The position numbers were made by a program, and so were the translations under genes. A DNA stretch of 64,000 bases from Mesorhizobium sp. dw_380 (GTDB taxonomy: Bacteria > Pseudomonadota > Alphaproteobacteria > Rhizobiales > Rhizobiaceae): contig NZ_JAFFIW010000007.1 of assembly GCF_018588885.1 (NCBI RefSeq), forward strand, positions 62,001 through 126,000, written 5' to 3'. This document shows, piece by piece, positions 8,636 to 17,798 of the stretch; position 1 is the first letter of the stretch, and the number at the start of each line of letters is the position of its first letter. The notes under the pieces are model-generated. The model did not search any database, was not told where the DNA came from, and was given only the letters and a program-made list of their open reading frames with translations.

Positions 8636-10282
8636 ATGACCAAAGGTTCGGATCTGTTCGTCGCGGCCCTCGAGAATGAAGGGGTCGAGCGGATTTTCGG
8701 CATTCCGGGCGAAGAAAATCTCGACATCGTCGAATCCATCCGGCGCTCGTCGATCCAGCTGATCCTGACCCGCCACGAGCAGGCGGCCGCCTTCATGGCC
8801 GCCACCTATGGCAGGCTTACCGGCAAGCCAGGTGTGTGCATCACCACGCTTGGGCCCGGCGCGCTCAATCTGACGACCGGCTCGGCCTATGCGCTGCTCG
8901 GCGCGATGCCGATGATCATGATCACCGGCCAGAAGGGCATCCTGTCATCCCGGCAGGCGCGCTTCCAGATCGTCGACATCGTCGCGGCGATGAAGCCGCT
9001 GACCAAGCTGTCGCGCCAGATCGTCTCGCCGAAGATGATCCCCTCGCTGGTGCGCGAAGCCTTCCGCGTCGCCCAGGAAGAGCGCCCTGGCCCAGTGCAT
9101 CTGGAGCTGCCGGAAGACATTGCGGCGGCTGAGTGTGAGCCGGTCGCGCTGGTGCCGACGCATCCGGTCGAGCTGCCTCTGGCCAGCGCGGGTGCGCTCG
9201 ACCGTGCCGCCCGCATGATCATGGAGGCCAAGCGTCCGCTGCTGATGTTCGGCGCGGCGGCGTCGCGGCCGCGTGTGACGCCGGATGTCGCCCAGTTCGT
9301 GCTTCGCACCCAAATTCCCTATTTCACCACGCAGATGGGCAAGGGCACCGTGCCCGGCGGCACCGAGCTCTACATGGGAACGGCAGCGCTTTCGGAGCGC
9401 GACTATGTGCACGAGGCCATCGAGCAGGCCGATCTGATCATCACCATCGGCCACGACACGGTCGAAAAGCCGCCCTTCATCATGGGCGCCAAAGGACCGA
9501 AGGTCATCCATGTCGGCTACCAGTCAGCGGATGTCGAGCAGGTCTATTTCCCGCAGGCTGAAATCGTCGGCGACCTCGGCCCATCACTGGCGCTGCTGGC
9601 CGACCGCATCGAGGGCAAGATCCCCAACGCGCAGGCCCTGCTGCCGTTGCGCGAAGGCATTTTGAGCCGGATCGCGGCGCGCGCCACCGAAGACCGCTTC
9701 ACGCCGCAGCGCATCGTGCATGACGTGCGTGCCGTGATGCCGGCGGACGGGATCCTCGCTCTCGACAACGGCATGTACAAGATCTGGTTCGCGCGCAATT
9801 ACCGCACGCGCATGGCAAACACGCTGCTGCTCGACAATGCGCTGGCCACAATGGGCGCCGGCCTGCCGTCGGCGATGATGGCGGCACTGCTCTATCCCAG
9901 GCGCCGCGTCATGGCCATTTGCGGCGACGGCGGCTTCATGATGAACAGCCAGGAGCTGGAAACCGCCGTCAGGCTCAAGCTCAACTTCGTCGTCCTGCTG
10001 CTCGAAGACCATGCCTATGGCATGATCCGCTGGAAGCAGGCGGTCGACGAATTTCCGGACTTCGGCATGACCTTCGGCAATCCCGACTTCGTCAAATACG
10101 CCGAGGCCTATGGCGCCCGGGGGACCAGGGTTGACGCTATTGCGGACTTGCGGCCGGCGCTGGAGCAGGCCTTCACCGGCGGCGGCGTGCATCTCGTCGT
10201 CGTGCCCATCGACTATTCCGAAAACACCAGGGTGCTTGTCGACGAATTGCGCCAGCGGCTACCGGCGCCGCAAGTGACCTGA
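8636..10282 (+). CDS. Acetolactate synthase-like ThDP-dependent enzyme
   Basis: A 548-residue thiamine-diphosphate enzyme of the acetolactate synthase / pyruvate oxidase family. It shows the catalytic Glu in ILTRHEQAAAFMA, TTLGPGALNLTTG, a central domain, and the C-terminal ThDP/Mg motif CGDGGFMMNSQELETA. ATG at 8636 has AGGAGAG ahead; the longer frame upstream has no support. No small regulatory (IlvH) subunit gene follows, which suggests a catabolic AlsS-like or related carboligase rather than the biosynthetic IlvBH complex. It stands alone between a LysR gene and a convergent acetyltransferase. The true substrate may be pyruvate or another 2-keto acid. Confidence 0.88.
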   Translation: MTKGSDLFVAALENEGVERIFGIPGEENLDIVESIRRSSIQLILTRHEQAAAFMAATYGRLTGKPGVCITTLGPGALNLTTGSAYALLGAMPMIMITGQKGILSSRQARFQIVDIVAAMKPLTKLSRQIVSPKMIPSLVREAFRVAQEERPGPVHLELPEDIAAAECEPVALVPTHPVELPLASAGALDRAARMIMEAKRPLLMFGAAASRPRVTPDVAQFVLRTQIPYFTTQMGKGTVPGGTELYMGTAALSERDYVHEAIEQADLIITIGHDTVEKPPFIMGAKGPKVIHVGYQSADVEQVYFPQAEIVGDLGPSLALLADRIEGKIPNAQALLPLREGILSRIAARATEDRFTPQRIVHDVRAVMPADGILALDNGMYKIWFARNYRTRMANTLLLDNALATMGAGLPSAMMAALLYPRRRVMAICGDGGFMMNSQELETAVRLKLNFVVLLLEDHAYGMIRWKQAVDEFPDFGMTFGNPDFVKYAEAYGARGTRVDAIADLRPALEQAFTGGGVHLVVVPIDYSENTRVLVDELRQRLPAPQVT

Positions 10283-10321
10283 CGGCAGCGCGAGGCCGCC
10301 CGCCGTCGGTATTGGTTGGTC

Positions 10322-10969
10322 TCATCTGGCGCCGGGCACCCATTCCGTTTCGATCAACGGGATTTGCGGGGCGGCATCGCGCGGCAACGTTCCCTTGATC
10401 CGGGGGTCGTCGGTGATTTCGAAACCCGCCGCGAAGGGTTCAAATCCGCAAGCTCTGTAGAAACCGATGACGTTGTGATGATCGAAGCTGCTGGTGTGCA
10501 GCCAGATGCGGCCGGGGCTGAGCCGCCATGCCTGATCGAGCGCGCCGGCCATCAGCCGCTTGCCGAAGCCTTGGCCGGTCAAGGATGGGAACAGGCCGAA
10601 ATAGGTGATCTCGATCTCGTTGTTGTCGGCCACCGAGAATTCGACCATGCCGACATGGCCGCCGCTTTCATCATGGCCGTAATAGAGATGCTGGCGAGGG
10701 TCGGCGAAATGCTTGGCGATTTCGGCATCCGACATTTCGGCGGCGCGATCCCAGAGCCAGGGAGCGCCGATCTCGAGGAAGATCGCGCGGTAGGAGGCGC
10801 TGTCGGGCTTGGTGACCCGGGTCATGGTCAGCGGTCGGGCGAGGCCTGGCACCGGAGCAAGCGCTTCCATCCACGTTACCGCATTGATGATCTTGCCGGC
10901 CGGCACGCGCCGGTAGCCGGCCGAGAGATCGGTGACTTCATCCGGCAATGTGCCTTCGGTGACCAGCAT
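10322..10969 (-). CDS. GNAT family N-acetyltransferase
   Basis: A 215-residue GCN5-related acetyltransferase. The acetyl-CoA binding loop (FPSLTGQGFGKRLM, Q-x-x-G-x-G) and the following NVIGFYRACGFEP segment are clear. An in-frame extension runs upstream to 11272, but it crosses the divergent promoter and the start of the M20 gene. The ATG at 10969, preceded by GAGGA, is therefore chosen. Being divergent from the deacylase operon, it could acetylate a related amine, but nothing in the sequence proves that link. Confidence 0.85.
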   Translation of the reverse strand: MLVTEGTLPDEVTDLSAGYRRVPAGKIINAVTWMEALAPVPGLARPLTMTRVTKPDSASYRAIFLEIGAPWLWDRAAEMSDAEIAKHFADPRQHLYYGHDESGGHVGMVEFSVADNNEIEITYFGLFPSLTGQGFGKRLMAGALDQAWRLSPGRIWLHTSSFDHHNVIGFYRACGFEPFAAGFEITDDPRIKGTLPRDAAPQIPLIETEWVPGAR

Positions 10970-11104
10970 CTGTCCTCGATCTTCCGTCGCACGGCTTGGC
11001 CGGCATGCAAGAAGCTGATGCCAATTCTTCGCTCGCCTGCCAAGGGTTTCCGAAGGTGGGTCATAAGTTTGGCCCGCCTGTCCTCTTGCATTTCCTGAAA
11101 ATGG

Positions 11105-11117
11105 CATATGAGATATG
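11105..11117. promoter_or_regulatory. Palindromic operator candidate upstream of the deacylase operon
   Basis: Perfect 5-bp arms CATAT and ATATG surround GAG, about 30 bp ahead of the M20 start at 11147, in the 177-bp gap to the divergent acetyltransferase. The same arms with a 1-bp spacer occur at 34624-34634 before another GntR gene. The GntR regulator at 14831, the last gene of this operon, is the natural candidate to bind here. This is inference. Confidence 0.35.
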
Positions 11118-11146
11118 ATACACCATTCTTGGGAAAGCGGAATATC

Positions 11147-12448
11147 ATGCCTGAACGAATTGCCGACGAAGCCATTTTGAGCGCAGTTGATGACGGCTTC
11201 GCGCGGCAAGTCGCATTCCTGGCGGACCTCGTGCGCCTTCCTTCCCAGCGTGGCGAAGAGCACGCGGCGCAATCCTTCATGGCGGCCGCTTACGAGGCCG
11301 ACGGTTATACTGTCGACATGTGGCGTGTCGACATCGATGCGATCCGCGATCTGCCGGGGTTTTCACCCGTGGCGGTCTCCTATGACGATGCCTTCAACGT
11401 CGTTGCCACCCATACGCCACGAAACGCCACCGGCCGTTCGCTGATCCTCAACGGCCATATCGACGTGGTGCCGACGGGGCCGCTCGACCGCTGGCTGCGC
11501 GATCCCTACGATCCGGCAATTGAAGACGGCTGGATGCATGGCCGCGGCGCCGGCGACATGAAGGCCGGCCTGTCGGCCTGTCTCTATGCGCTGGCCGCCT
11601 TGCGCAGCCTCGGCTATCAGCCGGCCGCGAACGTTTATCTCCAGTCGGTGGTCGAGGAAGAGTGCACCGGCAATGGCGCGCTCGCCTGTCTGCAACGCGG
11701 CTATCGCGCTGACGCTGCCTTCATTCCCGAGCCGCTGGAACCGCGATTGATGCGGGCGCAGGTCGGACCGATCTGGTTCAGGGTCGAGGTCGACGGCGAT
11801 CCGCAGCATGCATCGGGTGCTTTCTCGGCCGGCGCCAATGCCATCGAAAAGGCCTTCGTCATCATCCAGGCGCTGAAGCAGCTCGAAATCGTCTGGAACG
11901 CGCGCAAGGTCGATGATCCGCATTTCTGCAATCACCCGCATCCGATCCGCTTCAACCTTGGCAGGATCGAAGGCGGCGAATGGACATCGAGCGTTCCGGC
12001 GCGCTGTGTTTTCGAGATGCGGGTCGCTACCTATCCCGGCCAGAAGCTCGAAGACGCGAGGGCCGAGCTCGAGGCTTGCATCGCCGATGCGGCCCGCGCC
12101 GATCCGTTTCTCGCCAATCGCCCGCCCAGGATGACGTATAACGGCTTCATGGCCGAGGGCTATGTGCTGGAAGGCGCTGACGAGATGGAAGCCGTGCTGC
12201 GCCGCAGCCATGTCGCCGTGTGGGGCGAGCCGCTGACGGAGCACGTCACTTCGGCCACCACCGATGCGCGTTTCTTCGGCCTCTATGCCGGCACGCCGGC
12301 GATCGTCTATGGCCCGATCTGCCGCATGCCGCATGGCTATGACGAGGCCGTCGATCTCGACTCGGTGCGCAAGGTCACCCAGACCATCGCCCTGTTCATC
12401 GCCGACTGGTGTGGTCTTGAGCCGATCGATCCAGAGGCAAGGCCATGA
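11147..12448 (+). CDS. M20 family peptidase/deacylase (ArgE/DapE type)
   Basis: A 433-residue metallohydrolase of the ArgE/DapE/ACY1 family. It shows the first metal motif in LNGHIDVVPTGPLDRW, the bridging Asp in GRGAGDMKAGLSACLYAL, and the acidic pair in VVEEECTGNGAL. A dimerisation domain sits in the middle and a late metal His in TEHVTSATTDARFFGL. Such enzymes remove an acyl group from the alpha or side-chain amine of an amino acid. It is the first gene of a kinase / PLP lyase operon and overlaps the kinase start by 4 bp, so it probably frees an N-acylated amino alcohol for phosphorylation. Confidence 0.9.
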   Translation: MPERIADEAILSAVDDGFARQVAFLADLVRLPSQRGEEHAAQSFMAAAYEADGYTVDMWRVDIDAIRDLPGFSPVAVSYDDAFNVVATHTPRNATGRSLILNGHIDVVPTGPLDRWLRDPYDPAIEDGWMHGRGAGDMKAGLSACLYALAALRSLGYQPAANVYLQSVVEEECTGNGALACLQRGYRADAAFIPEPLEPRLMRAQVGPIWFRVEVDGDPQHASGAFSAGANAIEKAFVIIQALKQLEIVWNARKVDDPHFCNHPHPIRFNLGRIEGGEWTSSVPARCVFEMRVATYPGQKLEDARAELEACIADAARADPFLANRPPRMTYNGFMAEGYVLEGADEMEAVLRRSHVAVWGEPLTEHVTSATTDARFFGLYAGTPAIVYGPICRMPHGYDEAVDLDSVRKVTQTIALFIADWCGLEPIDPEARP

Positions 12449-13503
12449 GCGCGGCCGTGCCTGATGCCTTCGGCGAAACGCTGGCCGAGGATGCGCCTGA
12501 CGTTTCGATCGCCGACGCGCTTGCCATTTTGCGCCGGCATTACGGTCTCAACGGCGGCGCGCGTCCCTTGCCGGGCGAGCGCGACCACAACTTCCACATC
12601 CAGACCGAAGGCGAGGGCGAGTTCGTCCTCAAGATCTCGCATCCGGCGGAGGAGGCGGGCTTCACAGATTTCCAAAACAAGGCGCTCGATCATATCCTTG
12701 CGGTCGACCCGACCTTGCCGGTGCCTTCTGTGCGCAAAAGCCTGCAAGGCAAAGCGCAGTTCGCGGTCAGCGTCGGCGGATCGGCGCCGCGCATCGTCCG
12801 GCTGGTGACCTATCTGCCCGGCCAGTTGCTTTCGCGCTCGCCCATCTCTGCGGCGCAGGATCGCAATCTCGGCATCTTCCTCGCCCGCCTTGGCCGGGCG
12901 CTGCGCGGCTTTTTCCATCCGGCAGCCGGCAGCGACCTGCTCTGGGATATCCGCAAGGTCGCCAAGACGCGGCCCATGCTGGCGCATATCGCCGATGCCG
13001 GCCATCGCGCCATGGTGGAGCGCGTCATCGACGCCTTCGAGGAGCATGCGGCGCCGATCATCCCGAGGCTGCGCGCGCAGATCGTCCACAACGACATGAA
13101 TTCCTACAATGTGGTGATGGACGCGTCGCGTCCGGAGGTGGTCAGCGGCATCCTCGATTTCGGCGACATGATCCATTCGCCGTTGATCTGCGATCTCGCC
13201 GTCGGCGCCGTCTACCGCTGGCCGGCGGAAGGTCATCCGCTGGCGCCCGCCGCGCGTTTCGTCGCCGGCTACCACTTGGTGCAACCACTTGAAACCGAAG
13301 AGATCAGCATTCTTTTCCATCTGATACGTGCCCGCCTTGCGCTCATCGCCAACATCGCCAGCTGGCAGGCCGAACGCTTCCCGGCAAAGCGCGATTATGT
13401 CCTGCGCCTCATCACCGAGGTCTGGGCCTCGCTCGAACGGCTGGACGGACTCTCGCCAACTGAGGCCCACCGTTATTTCCTCGACCATTCCAATCCGGAG
13501 TAG
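12445..13503 (+). CDS. APH-fold kinase, hydroxylysine kinase-like
   Basis: A 352-residue aminoglycoside-phosphotransferase-fold kinase. It has a nucleotide-binding N-lobe (RDHNFHIQ, EFVLKISHP), catalytic loop HNDMNSYNVVMD and metal-binding ILDFGDM. The length and its coupling to a class III PLP enzyme resemble hydroxylysine kinase (AGPHD1/HYKK) and its bacterial relatives, which phosphorylate a hydroxyl of an amino compound. The start overlaps the M20 stop (ATGA) and the stop abuts the next start. Homoserine kinase II-type activity is an alternative. Confidence 0.85.
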   Translation: MSAAVPDAFGETLAEDAPDVSIADALAILRRHYGLNGGARPLPGERDHNFHIQTEGEGEFVLKISHPAEEAGFTDFQNKALDHILAVDPTLPVPSVRKSLQGKAQFAVSVGGSAPRIVRLVTYLPGQLLSRSPISAAQDRNLGIFLARLGRALRGFFHPAAGSDLLWDIRKVAKTRPMLAHIADAGHRAMVERVIDAFEEHAAPIIPRLRAQIVHNDMNSYNVVMDASRPEVVSGILDFGDMIHSPLICDLAVGAVYRWPAEGHPLAPAARFVAGYHLVQPLETEEISILFHLIRARLALIANIASWQAERFPAKRDYVLRLITEVWASLERLDGLSPTEAHRYFLDHSNPE

Positions 13504-14811
13504 ATGCCCGTGTCCCAGTCCTCGCTATACCCTGCAAATGCCGGCTCGGCGGCATCCGAGCAAGCCCTGCTCGAACGCCGCGCGAGGCTGCTTGGGCCGA
13601 CTTATCGCGCCTTCTATCGCAACCCGATCCATCTGGTGCGCGGCAGCGGCGTGTGGCTCTACGATGCGCAGGGCCGCAAATTTCTCGACGCCTACAACAA
13701 CGTCGCCTCGGTCGGGCACTGCCATCCGCGCGTGGTCGAGGCGCTGTCGGGGCAGGCCGCCACGCTCAACACCCATACCCGCTACTTGAGCGAGATCATC
13801 CTCGACTACGCGGAGAAGCTGCTCGGCACGCTTCCGGCCCATCTCGGGCACGCCATGTTCACCTGCACCGGCAGCGAGGCCAACGATCTCGCCATCCGCA
13901 TTGCCCAGCATTCCAGCGGCGGCACCGGCGTGATCATCACCGACTTCGCCTATCACGGCGCCACGATCGCGACGGCGCAGCTGTCGCCGGCGGCGGTCGG
14001 GGCGAAGGGCGTGCCCGCGCACCACCGGACCGTGGCAGCTCCCGACACGTTCCGCGAGCATGGCCGCGCCGCGCATGATTTCGCCAGGAATGTCGCCGCC
14101 GCGATCGACGACATGCGTGCGCAAAACATCCGTCCGGCGGCGCTGCTGCTCGATTCGGCCTTTTCCAGCGACGGCATCTACTTTCCGGATGCGACGGTGA
14201 TGCGCAAGGCGGCCGATCACGTCAGGAAGGCCGGCGGCATCGTCATCGCCGATGAGGTCCAGTCGGGCTTTGGCCGGCTCGGTCAAGGCATGTGGGGCTT
14301 TGCCAATTATGGCCTCGATCCAGACATCGTCACCATGGGCAAGCCGATCGGCGATGGGCATCCGATGGGTGCGGTGATCGTGCGGCCGCAGCTTGTTGCC
14401 TCTTTCGGTTCGAACACCGGCTACTTCAACACCTTCGGCGGCAATCCGGTCGCGGCCGCCGTCGGCATCGCGGTGCTCGACGTCATCGAGGGCGAGGGGC
14501 TGATCGAGAACGCGCGCAATGCCGGCACCTACACGGGTGAGCTGCTGCGCGCGCTGCAAGGTCGGCACGGCATGGTCGCCGACGTCAGGCATAACGGCCT
14601 CTATTTTGGCGTCGAACTGGCGGCGGATGGCGATGAGGCCTTGGCCGCCACCAAGACGTCTTCCGTCGTTGAAGCCATGCGCGAGGACGGCGTGCTGATC
14701 TCGTCCTGCGGTCCGCGCGGCAATGTGCTGAAGATCAGGCCGCCTCTGCCGTTTGCCAGGGACAATGCCGAGCAACTGGCAGAAACGCTCGATCGCGCAC
14801 TGTCGAACTAG
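13504..14811 (+). CDS. Class III aminotransferase-fold PLP enzyme, probable phospho-lyase
   Basis: A 435-residue class III PLP enzyme. IADEVQSGFGRLG and the PLP lysine in VTMGKPIGDGHPMGAV are clear, as are TRYLSEIILDYAEKLLGTLP and TCTGSEANDLA. The family includes ethanolamine-phosphate and 5-phosphohydroxylysine phospho-lyases, typically found with an APH-fold kinase as here. The presumed reaction removes phosphate and ammonia from the kinase product, giving an aldehyde or ketone. A simple omega-aminotransferase cannot be excluded. The ATG directly follows the kinase stop codon. Confidence 0.87.
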   Translation: MPVSQSSLYPANAGSAASEQALLERRARLLGPTYRAFYRNPIHLVRGSGVWLYDAQGRKFLDAYNNVASVGHCHPRVVEALSGQAATLNTHTRYLSEIILDYAEKLLGTLPAHLGHAMFTCTGSEANDLAIRIAQHSSGGTGVIITDFAYHGATIATAQLSPAAVGAKGVPAHHRTVAAPDTFREHGRAAHDFARNVAAAIDDMRAQNIRPAALLLDSAFSSDGIYFPDATVMRKAADHVRKAGGIVIADEVQSGFGRLGQGMWGFANYGLDPDIVTMGKPIGDGHPMGAVIVRPQLVASFGSNTGYFNTFGGNPVAAAVGIAVLDVIEGEGLIENARNAGTYTGELLRALQGRHGMVADVRHNGLYFGVELAADGDEALAATKTSSVVEAMREDGVLISSCGPRGNVLKIRPPLPFARDNAEQLAETLDRALSN

Positions 14812-14830
14812 TGACCGGAGCCGGGCGCGC

Positions 14831-15487
14831 ATGCTGAAGCTCGAACATCAAACCCTCAACGACCGCGCCTATGGCGCGCTCAAGCAGGAATTGATTTCGG
14901 GCGGTTTTAGCCCGGGCCAGACACTGGTCATCCGCAAGCTTGCCGAGACGTTCGGCATATCGACGACGCCGATCCGCGAGGCGCTGCAAAGGCTTGTCGC
15001 CGAGCGGCTGCTCGAGATGCAGAACAACCGTTCGATCATCGTGCCCTTGCTGTCGGCCCCAGCCTTCGAGGAACTGACCCAGATCCGCATCGCCGTCGAA
15101 GGGCTGGCGGGTGAGATGGCCGCATCGCGGATAAGCGAAGGCGGGTTGCTCGACATACGGGCGACACTGGCCAGCATGCAGCGCGCCATCGAGACCGGTG
15201 ACGCCAGCGCCTATCTCTCGCTGAATGAGGCATTTCATTTTGCCATCTATCAGCATGCCGGCGCCCCGATCCTGCTCAACATGATCCGCGACCTCTGGGG
15301 CCGGGTTGGCCCTTACCTGAAGCTGCTGATGCAGGCCGATCGCTACATTCCGCAGTCGAACGACGCGCATCGCAGGATCGTTGCCGCATTGGAGCAGCGC
15401 AATGGCCCTGCCGTCCGGGCCTCCCTTGAGCAGGACATCGCGGTAGCGGCCGCTGTCCTCTCCGAAAATCTGCGCACAGCCGGCTGA
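14831..15487 (+). CDS. GntR family (FCD) transcriptional regulator
   Basis: A 218-residue regulator with an N-terminal GntR winged HTH (about residues 10-70; IRKLAETFGISTTPIREALQRLVAERLLE) and an all-helical FCD ligand domain (about 80-210; FHFAIYQHAG, DAHRRIVAALEQRN). ATG at 14831 lies 19 bp after the PLP enzyme stop. As last gene of the deacylase/kinase/lyase operon it probably regulates that operon, perhaps through the palindrome at 11105-11117. The FCD domain usually binds a carboxylate, with a metal ion in many members. Confidence 0.9.
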   Translation: MLKLEHQTLNDRAYGALKQELISGGFSPGQTLVIRKLAETFGISTTPIREALQRLVAERLLEMQNNRSIIVPLLSAPAFEELTQIRIAVEGLAGEMAASRISEGGLLDIRATLASMQRAIETGDASAYLSLNEAFHFAIYQHAGAPILLNMIRDLWGRVGPYLKLLMQADRYIPQSNDAHRRIVAALEQRNGPAVRASLEQDIAVAAAVLSENLRTAG

Positions 15488-15513
15488 TCGTCCGCTCCAC
15501 CGGCACGATCCAC

Positions 15514-16818
15514 CTACACCTTCCCGTCCATCCGATCGCGCAGCATGCTCCAGCCGAGCAGCACGTTGGGCGCATGACGCAACACCGCGTGGAACGGGAT
15601 CGGTGCCGGCAGCGCGAACGGCAGCGGCAAATCACGGGCTTCGGTTCCGGCAGCCCAGTCAGCCAGCACCTTGCCCATCGCCGTCGTCATGGCAATGCCG
15701 CGCCCGTTGCAGGCGCGGCCGGCGATCAGCCCCGGCCCGAGGTCCAGGAGATGCGGCAGGAAGTCCGGTTCGACGGCAGCCATTCCCGACCAGCTATGGG
15801 CGAGCGGCGGCAGGTCAGGCAGGTCGAGATGTCTGGCGAGCCGCCGCCAGATCGTTTGCGGCACGCGTCTGTCGGCGCCTGCGCCAAGTATATGCATGCC
15901 ACCACTGATCAGCCGGTTTTCGGCATCGAAGCGGAAGGTGAAGAGATTGCGCCTGGTATCGCCAACGCCTTGCCCGCCTGGAAGCAGACGCGTGCGCACA
16001 TCAAGCGGCAGCGGCCTGGTCGCGATCTGAAAAACCTTCAGCGGGAAAAAGGTTCGGTGCAGCAACGGATTGAGTGACCCGCCATAGGCGTTGGTGGCGA
16101 TCAGCACCTTGCCGGCACGCACCGTGCCCGATGGCGTTTTCAGCGTCCAGCCATCGGCCACGGGATCGACCGAGGTGACCGTTGTGCGCTCGAAGATCTT
16201 CGCGCCGGCCTTCTCCGCCGCATCGGCGAGCCCGCGCGCGTAGGCGACCGGATTGAGCACGCCGCCCGAACGATCCATCCAGCCGCCGACATAGCCGCGC
16301 GCACCCGTCAGTGCTTCGACATCCTGCCGGTCCAGCGTGACGGCAGGCCGCCCGCGCCGCGCCCATTGCCCGGCCCGGGATTTGACCTTTTCGAGCGCGG
16401 CGGGCGAATGCGCCGGCTGGATCCAGCCGCTCTGCACGGCGTCGCAGTGGATGCCGTGCCGCCGGATCAGCCCGAAGACGAGATCGGCGCTGCCGGCGGC
16501 GAAGTCGATCAGGCGTTCACCGCGCTCGGGGCCGAGATGCGCAAGGATGCTGTCTGGGTCCCTCTTCGCGAAGTTCGGCACGACGAACCCGGCATTCCTG
16601 CCGGTCGCGCCCCAGGCGATGCACTCGGCTTCGAGAACGGCGACGGAAAGCCCTTTCCCGGCGGCGTGAAGTGCGGTCGACAGGCCGGAAAAACCACCGC
16701 CGACAATGGCAAGGTCGACATCGATCTCGCCTTGCAGCGCTGGCCGCTCGCGCCGATTGCGGCTCACGGCATGCCAGAGCGAAGCGCCATGCGCTTCCTG
16801 CCGGGTCACCGCATTCAT
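15514..16818 (-). CDS. FAD-dependent amine/amino acid oxidoreductase (DAO family)
   Basis: A 434-residue flavoprotein with the N-terminal dinucleotide fold VDLAIVGGGFSGLSTALHAA and the IAWGATGRNAGFVVPNF segment typical of the PuuB / glycine-oxidase-like DAO group. A C-terminal FAD-contact region (GRACNGRGIAMTTAMGK) is also present. Such enzymes oxidise primary or secondary amines, including amino acids and gamma-glutamylputrescine, to imines or aldehydes. ATG at 16818 overlaps the upstream permease stop by 4 bp, so it is the last gene of a Liv-type transporter operon. It likely acts on the imported compound. Confidence 0.88.
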   Translation of the reverse strand: MNAVTRQEAHGASLWHAVSRNRRERPALQGEIDVDLAIVGGGFSGLSTALHAAGKGLSVAVLEAECIAWGATGRNAGFVVPNFAKRDPDSILAHLGPERGERLIDFAAGSADLVFGLIRRHGIHCDAVQSGWIQPAHSPAALEKVKSRAGQWARRGRPAVTLDRQDVEALTGARGYVGGWMDRSGGVLNPVAYARGLADAAEKAGAKIFERTTVTSVDPVADGWTLKTPSGTVRAGKVLIATNAYGGSLNPLLHRTFFPLKVFQIATRPLPLDVRTRLLPGGQGVGDTRRNLFTFRFDAENRLISGGMHILGAGADRRVPQTIWRRLARHLDLPDLPPLAHSWSGMAAVEPDFLPHLLDLGPGLIAGRACNGRGIAMTTAMGKVLADWAAGTEARDLPLPFALPAPIPFHAVLRHAPNVLLGWSMLRDRMDGKV

Positions 16819-17798
16819 GAGTTGGAACTGCTCTTGGCCGCGACCGCCTTGGACCGCTTGCCGAAACGCGGCCGCTTTGGCCTGTCGCCAAACAGACCGT
16901 TCGGCCGGAGCAGCAGGATGACGCAAAGCATCACGCCGATGGCGACGATCTGAAGCGAAGCGGCGCGTGCCTGCTGCTCGGGCGGAAACAGCACGCTGGT
17001 CAGCGTGCCCGATCCGGCCCAGATCGCCCAGACCAGGATGCTGCCGATGACGGCGCCGGGATTGCTGCCCGAGCCGCCGACGATCAGCATCACCCAGACC
17101 TGGAAGGTCAGGATCGGCAAATAATTGTCCGGCGCGATGAAGCCGGTGAAATGCGCCTGCAGCGCCCCGGCCAGCGCCATGATGGCGCCGCCCACCGCGA
17201 AGGCCTGGACACGGTAGAAGCGCGCGCTCTTGCCGAGCGAAATCGCCGCCCGCTCATCCTCGCGCAGCGCCTTCAGCACGCGCCCCCACGGGCTGCGCGA
17301 CAGATGCTCCAGGGCGAGATAGGCGATCAGCGTGACAACCGAGACGACGGCAAGATTCGACAGGTTGAACAGCAGCGGCGTCTCGGCAAGGCCGCCGAAG
17401 GGACGCGGTATGAAGCCGATGCCGAACGGACCGCCGGTCAGCTTCTGCGCGTTGAGCGCCACCAGTTGAACGACCACGGCGACGCCGAATGTGGTGATTG
17501 CCAGATAGTCGGATCTGAGCCGCAGCGTGGCCATGCCGGTAAGCGCGGCGGCGATGCCGCCGATGGCCATGGCGCCCGCCCAGCCGACCAGGATCGGCAG
17601 GCCGAAGCCGCCCAGGCGGACGGGATCGTCCGGTGTCGTCAGCAGCGCCGATGTGTAGGCGCCGATGGCGACAAAGCCGGCGAGGCCGACATTGAACAGG
17701 CCGGTCAGCCCCCACTGCAGATTGAGCCCGAGCGTCACCAGCGAGAAGATCAGCGCGGTGGTCAGGAAGAAAGCGCCGTAGCCGATGAGATCGATCAT
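16815..17798 (-). CDS. Branched-chain amino acid-type ABC permease (LivM-like)
   Basis: A 327-residue inner-membrane permease with about 8-9 hydrophobic segments. The LivM pattern includes GLTGLFNVGLAGFVAIGAYTSALL, LRLRSDYLAITTFGV, and RVLKALREDERAAISLGKSARFY as the cytoplasmic coupling loop. The C-terminal tail is basic. Starts overlap neighbours by 4 bp on both sides. It pairs with the LivH-like permease at 17795-18703. The substrate is unknown; context suggests an amine or amino-acid-like compound. Confidence 0.93.
   Translation of the reverse strand: MIDLIGYGAFFLTTALIFSLVTLGLNLQWGLTGLFNVGLAGFVAIGAYTSALLTTPDDPVRLGGFGLPILVGWAGAMAIGGIAAALTGMATLRLRSDYLAITTFGVAVVVQLVALNAQKLTGGPFGIGFIPRPFGGLAETPLLFNLSNLAVVSVVTLIAYLALEHLSRSPWGRVLKALREDERAAISLGKSARFYRVQAFAVGGAIMALAGALQAHFTGFIAPDNYLPILTFQVWVMLIVGGSGSNPGAVIGSILVWAIWAGSGTLTSVLFPPEQQARAASLQIVAIGVMLCVILLLRPNGLFGDRPKRPRFGKRSKAVAAKSSSNS

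Noticed and set aside
10970..11272. N-terminal extension of the GNAT protein by about 100 residues.
   Set aside because: The extension lacks family similarity, crosses the divergent promoter and overlaps the M20 gene start; the ATG at 10969 gives a normal GNAT length.
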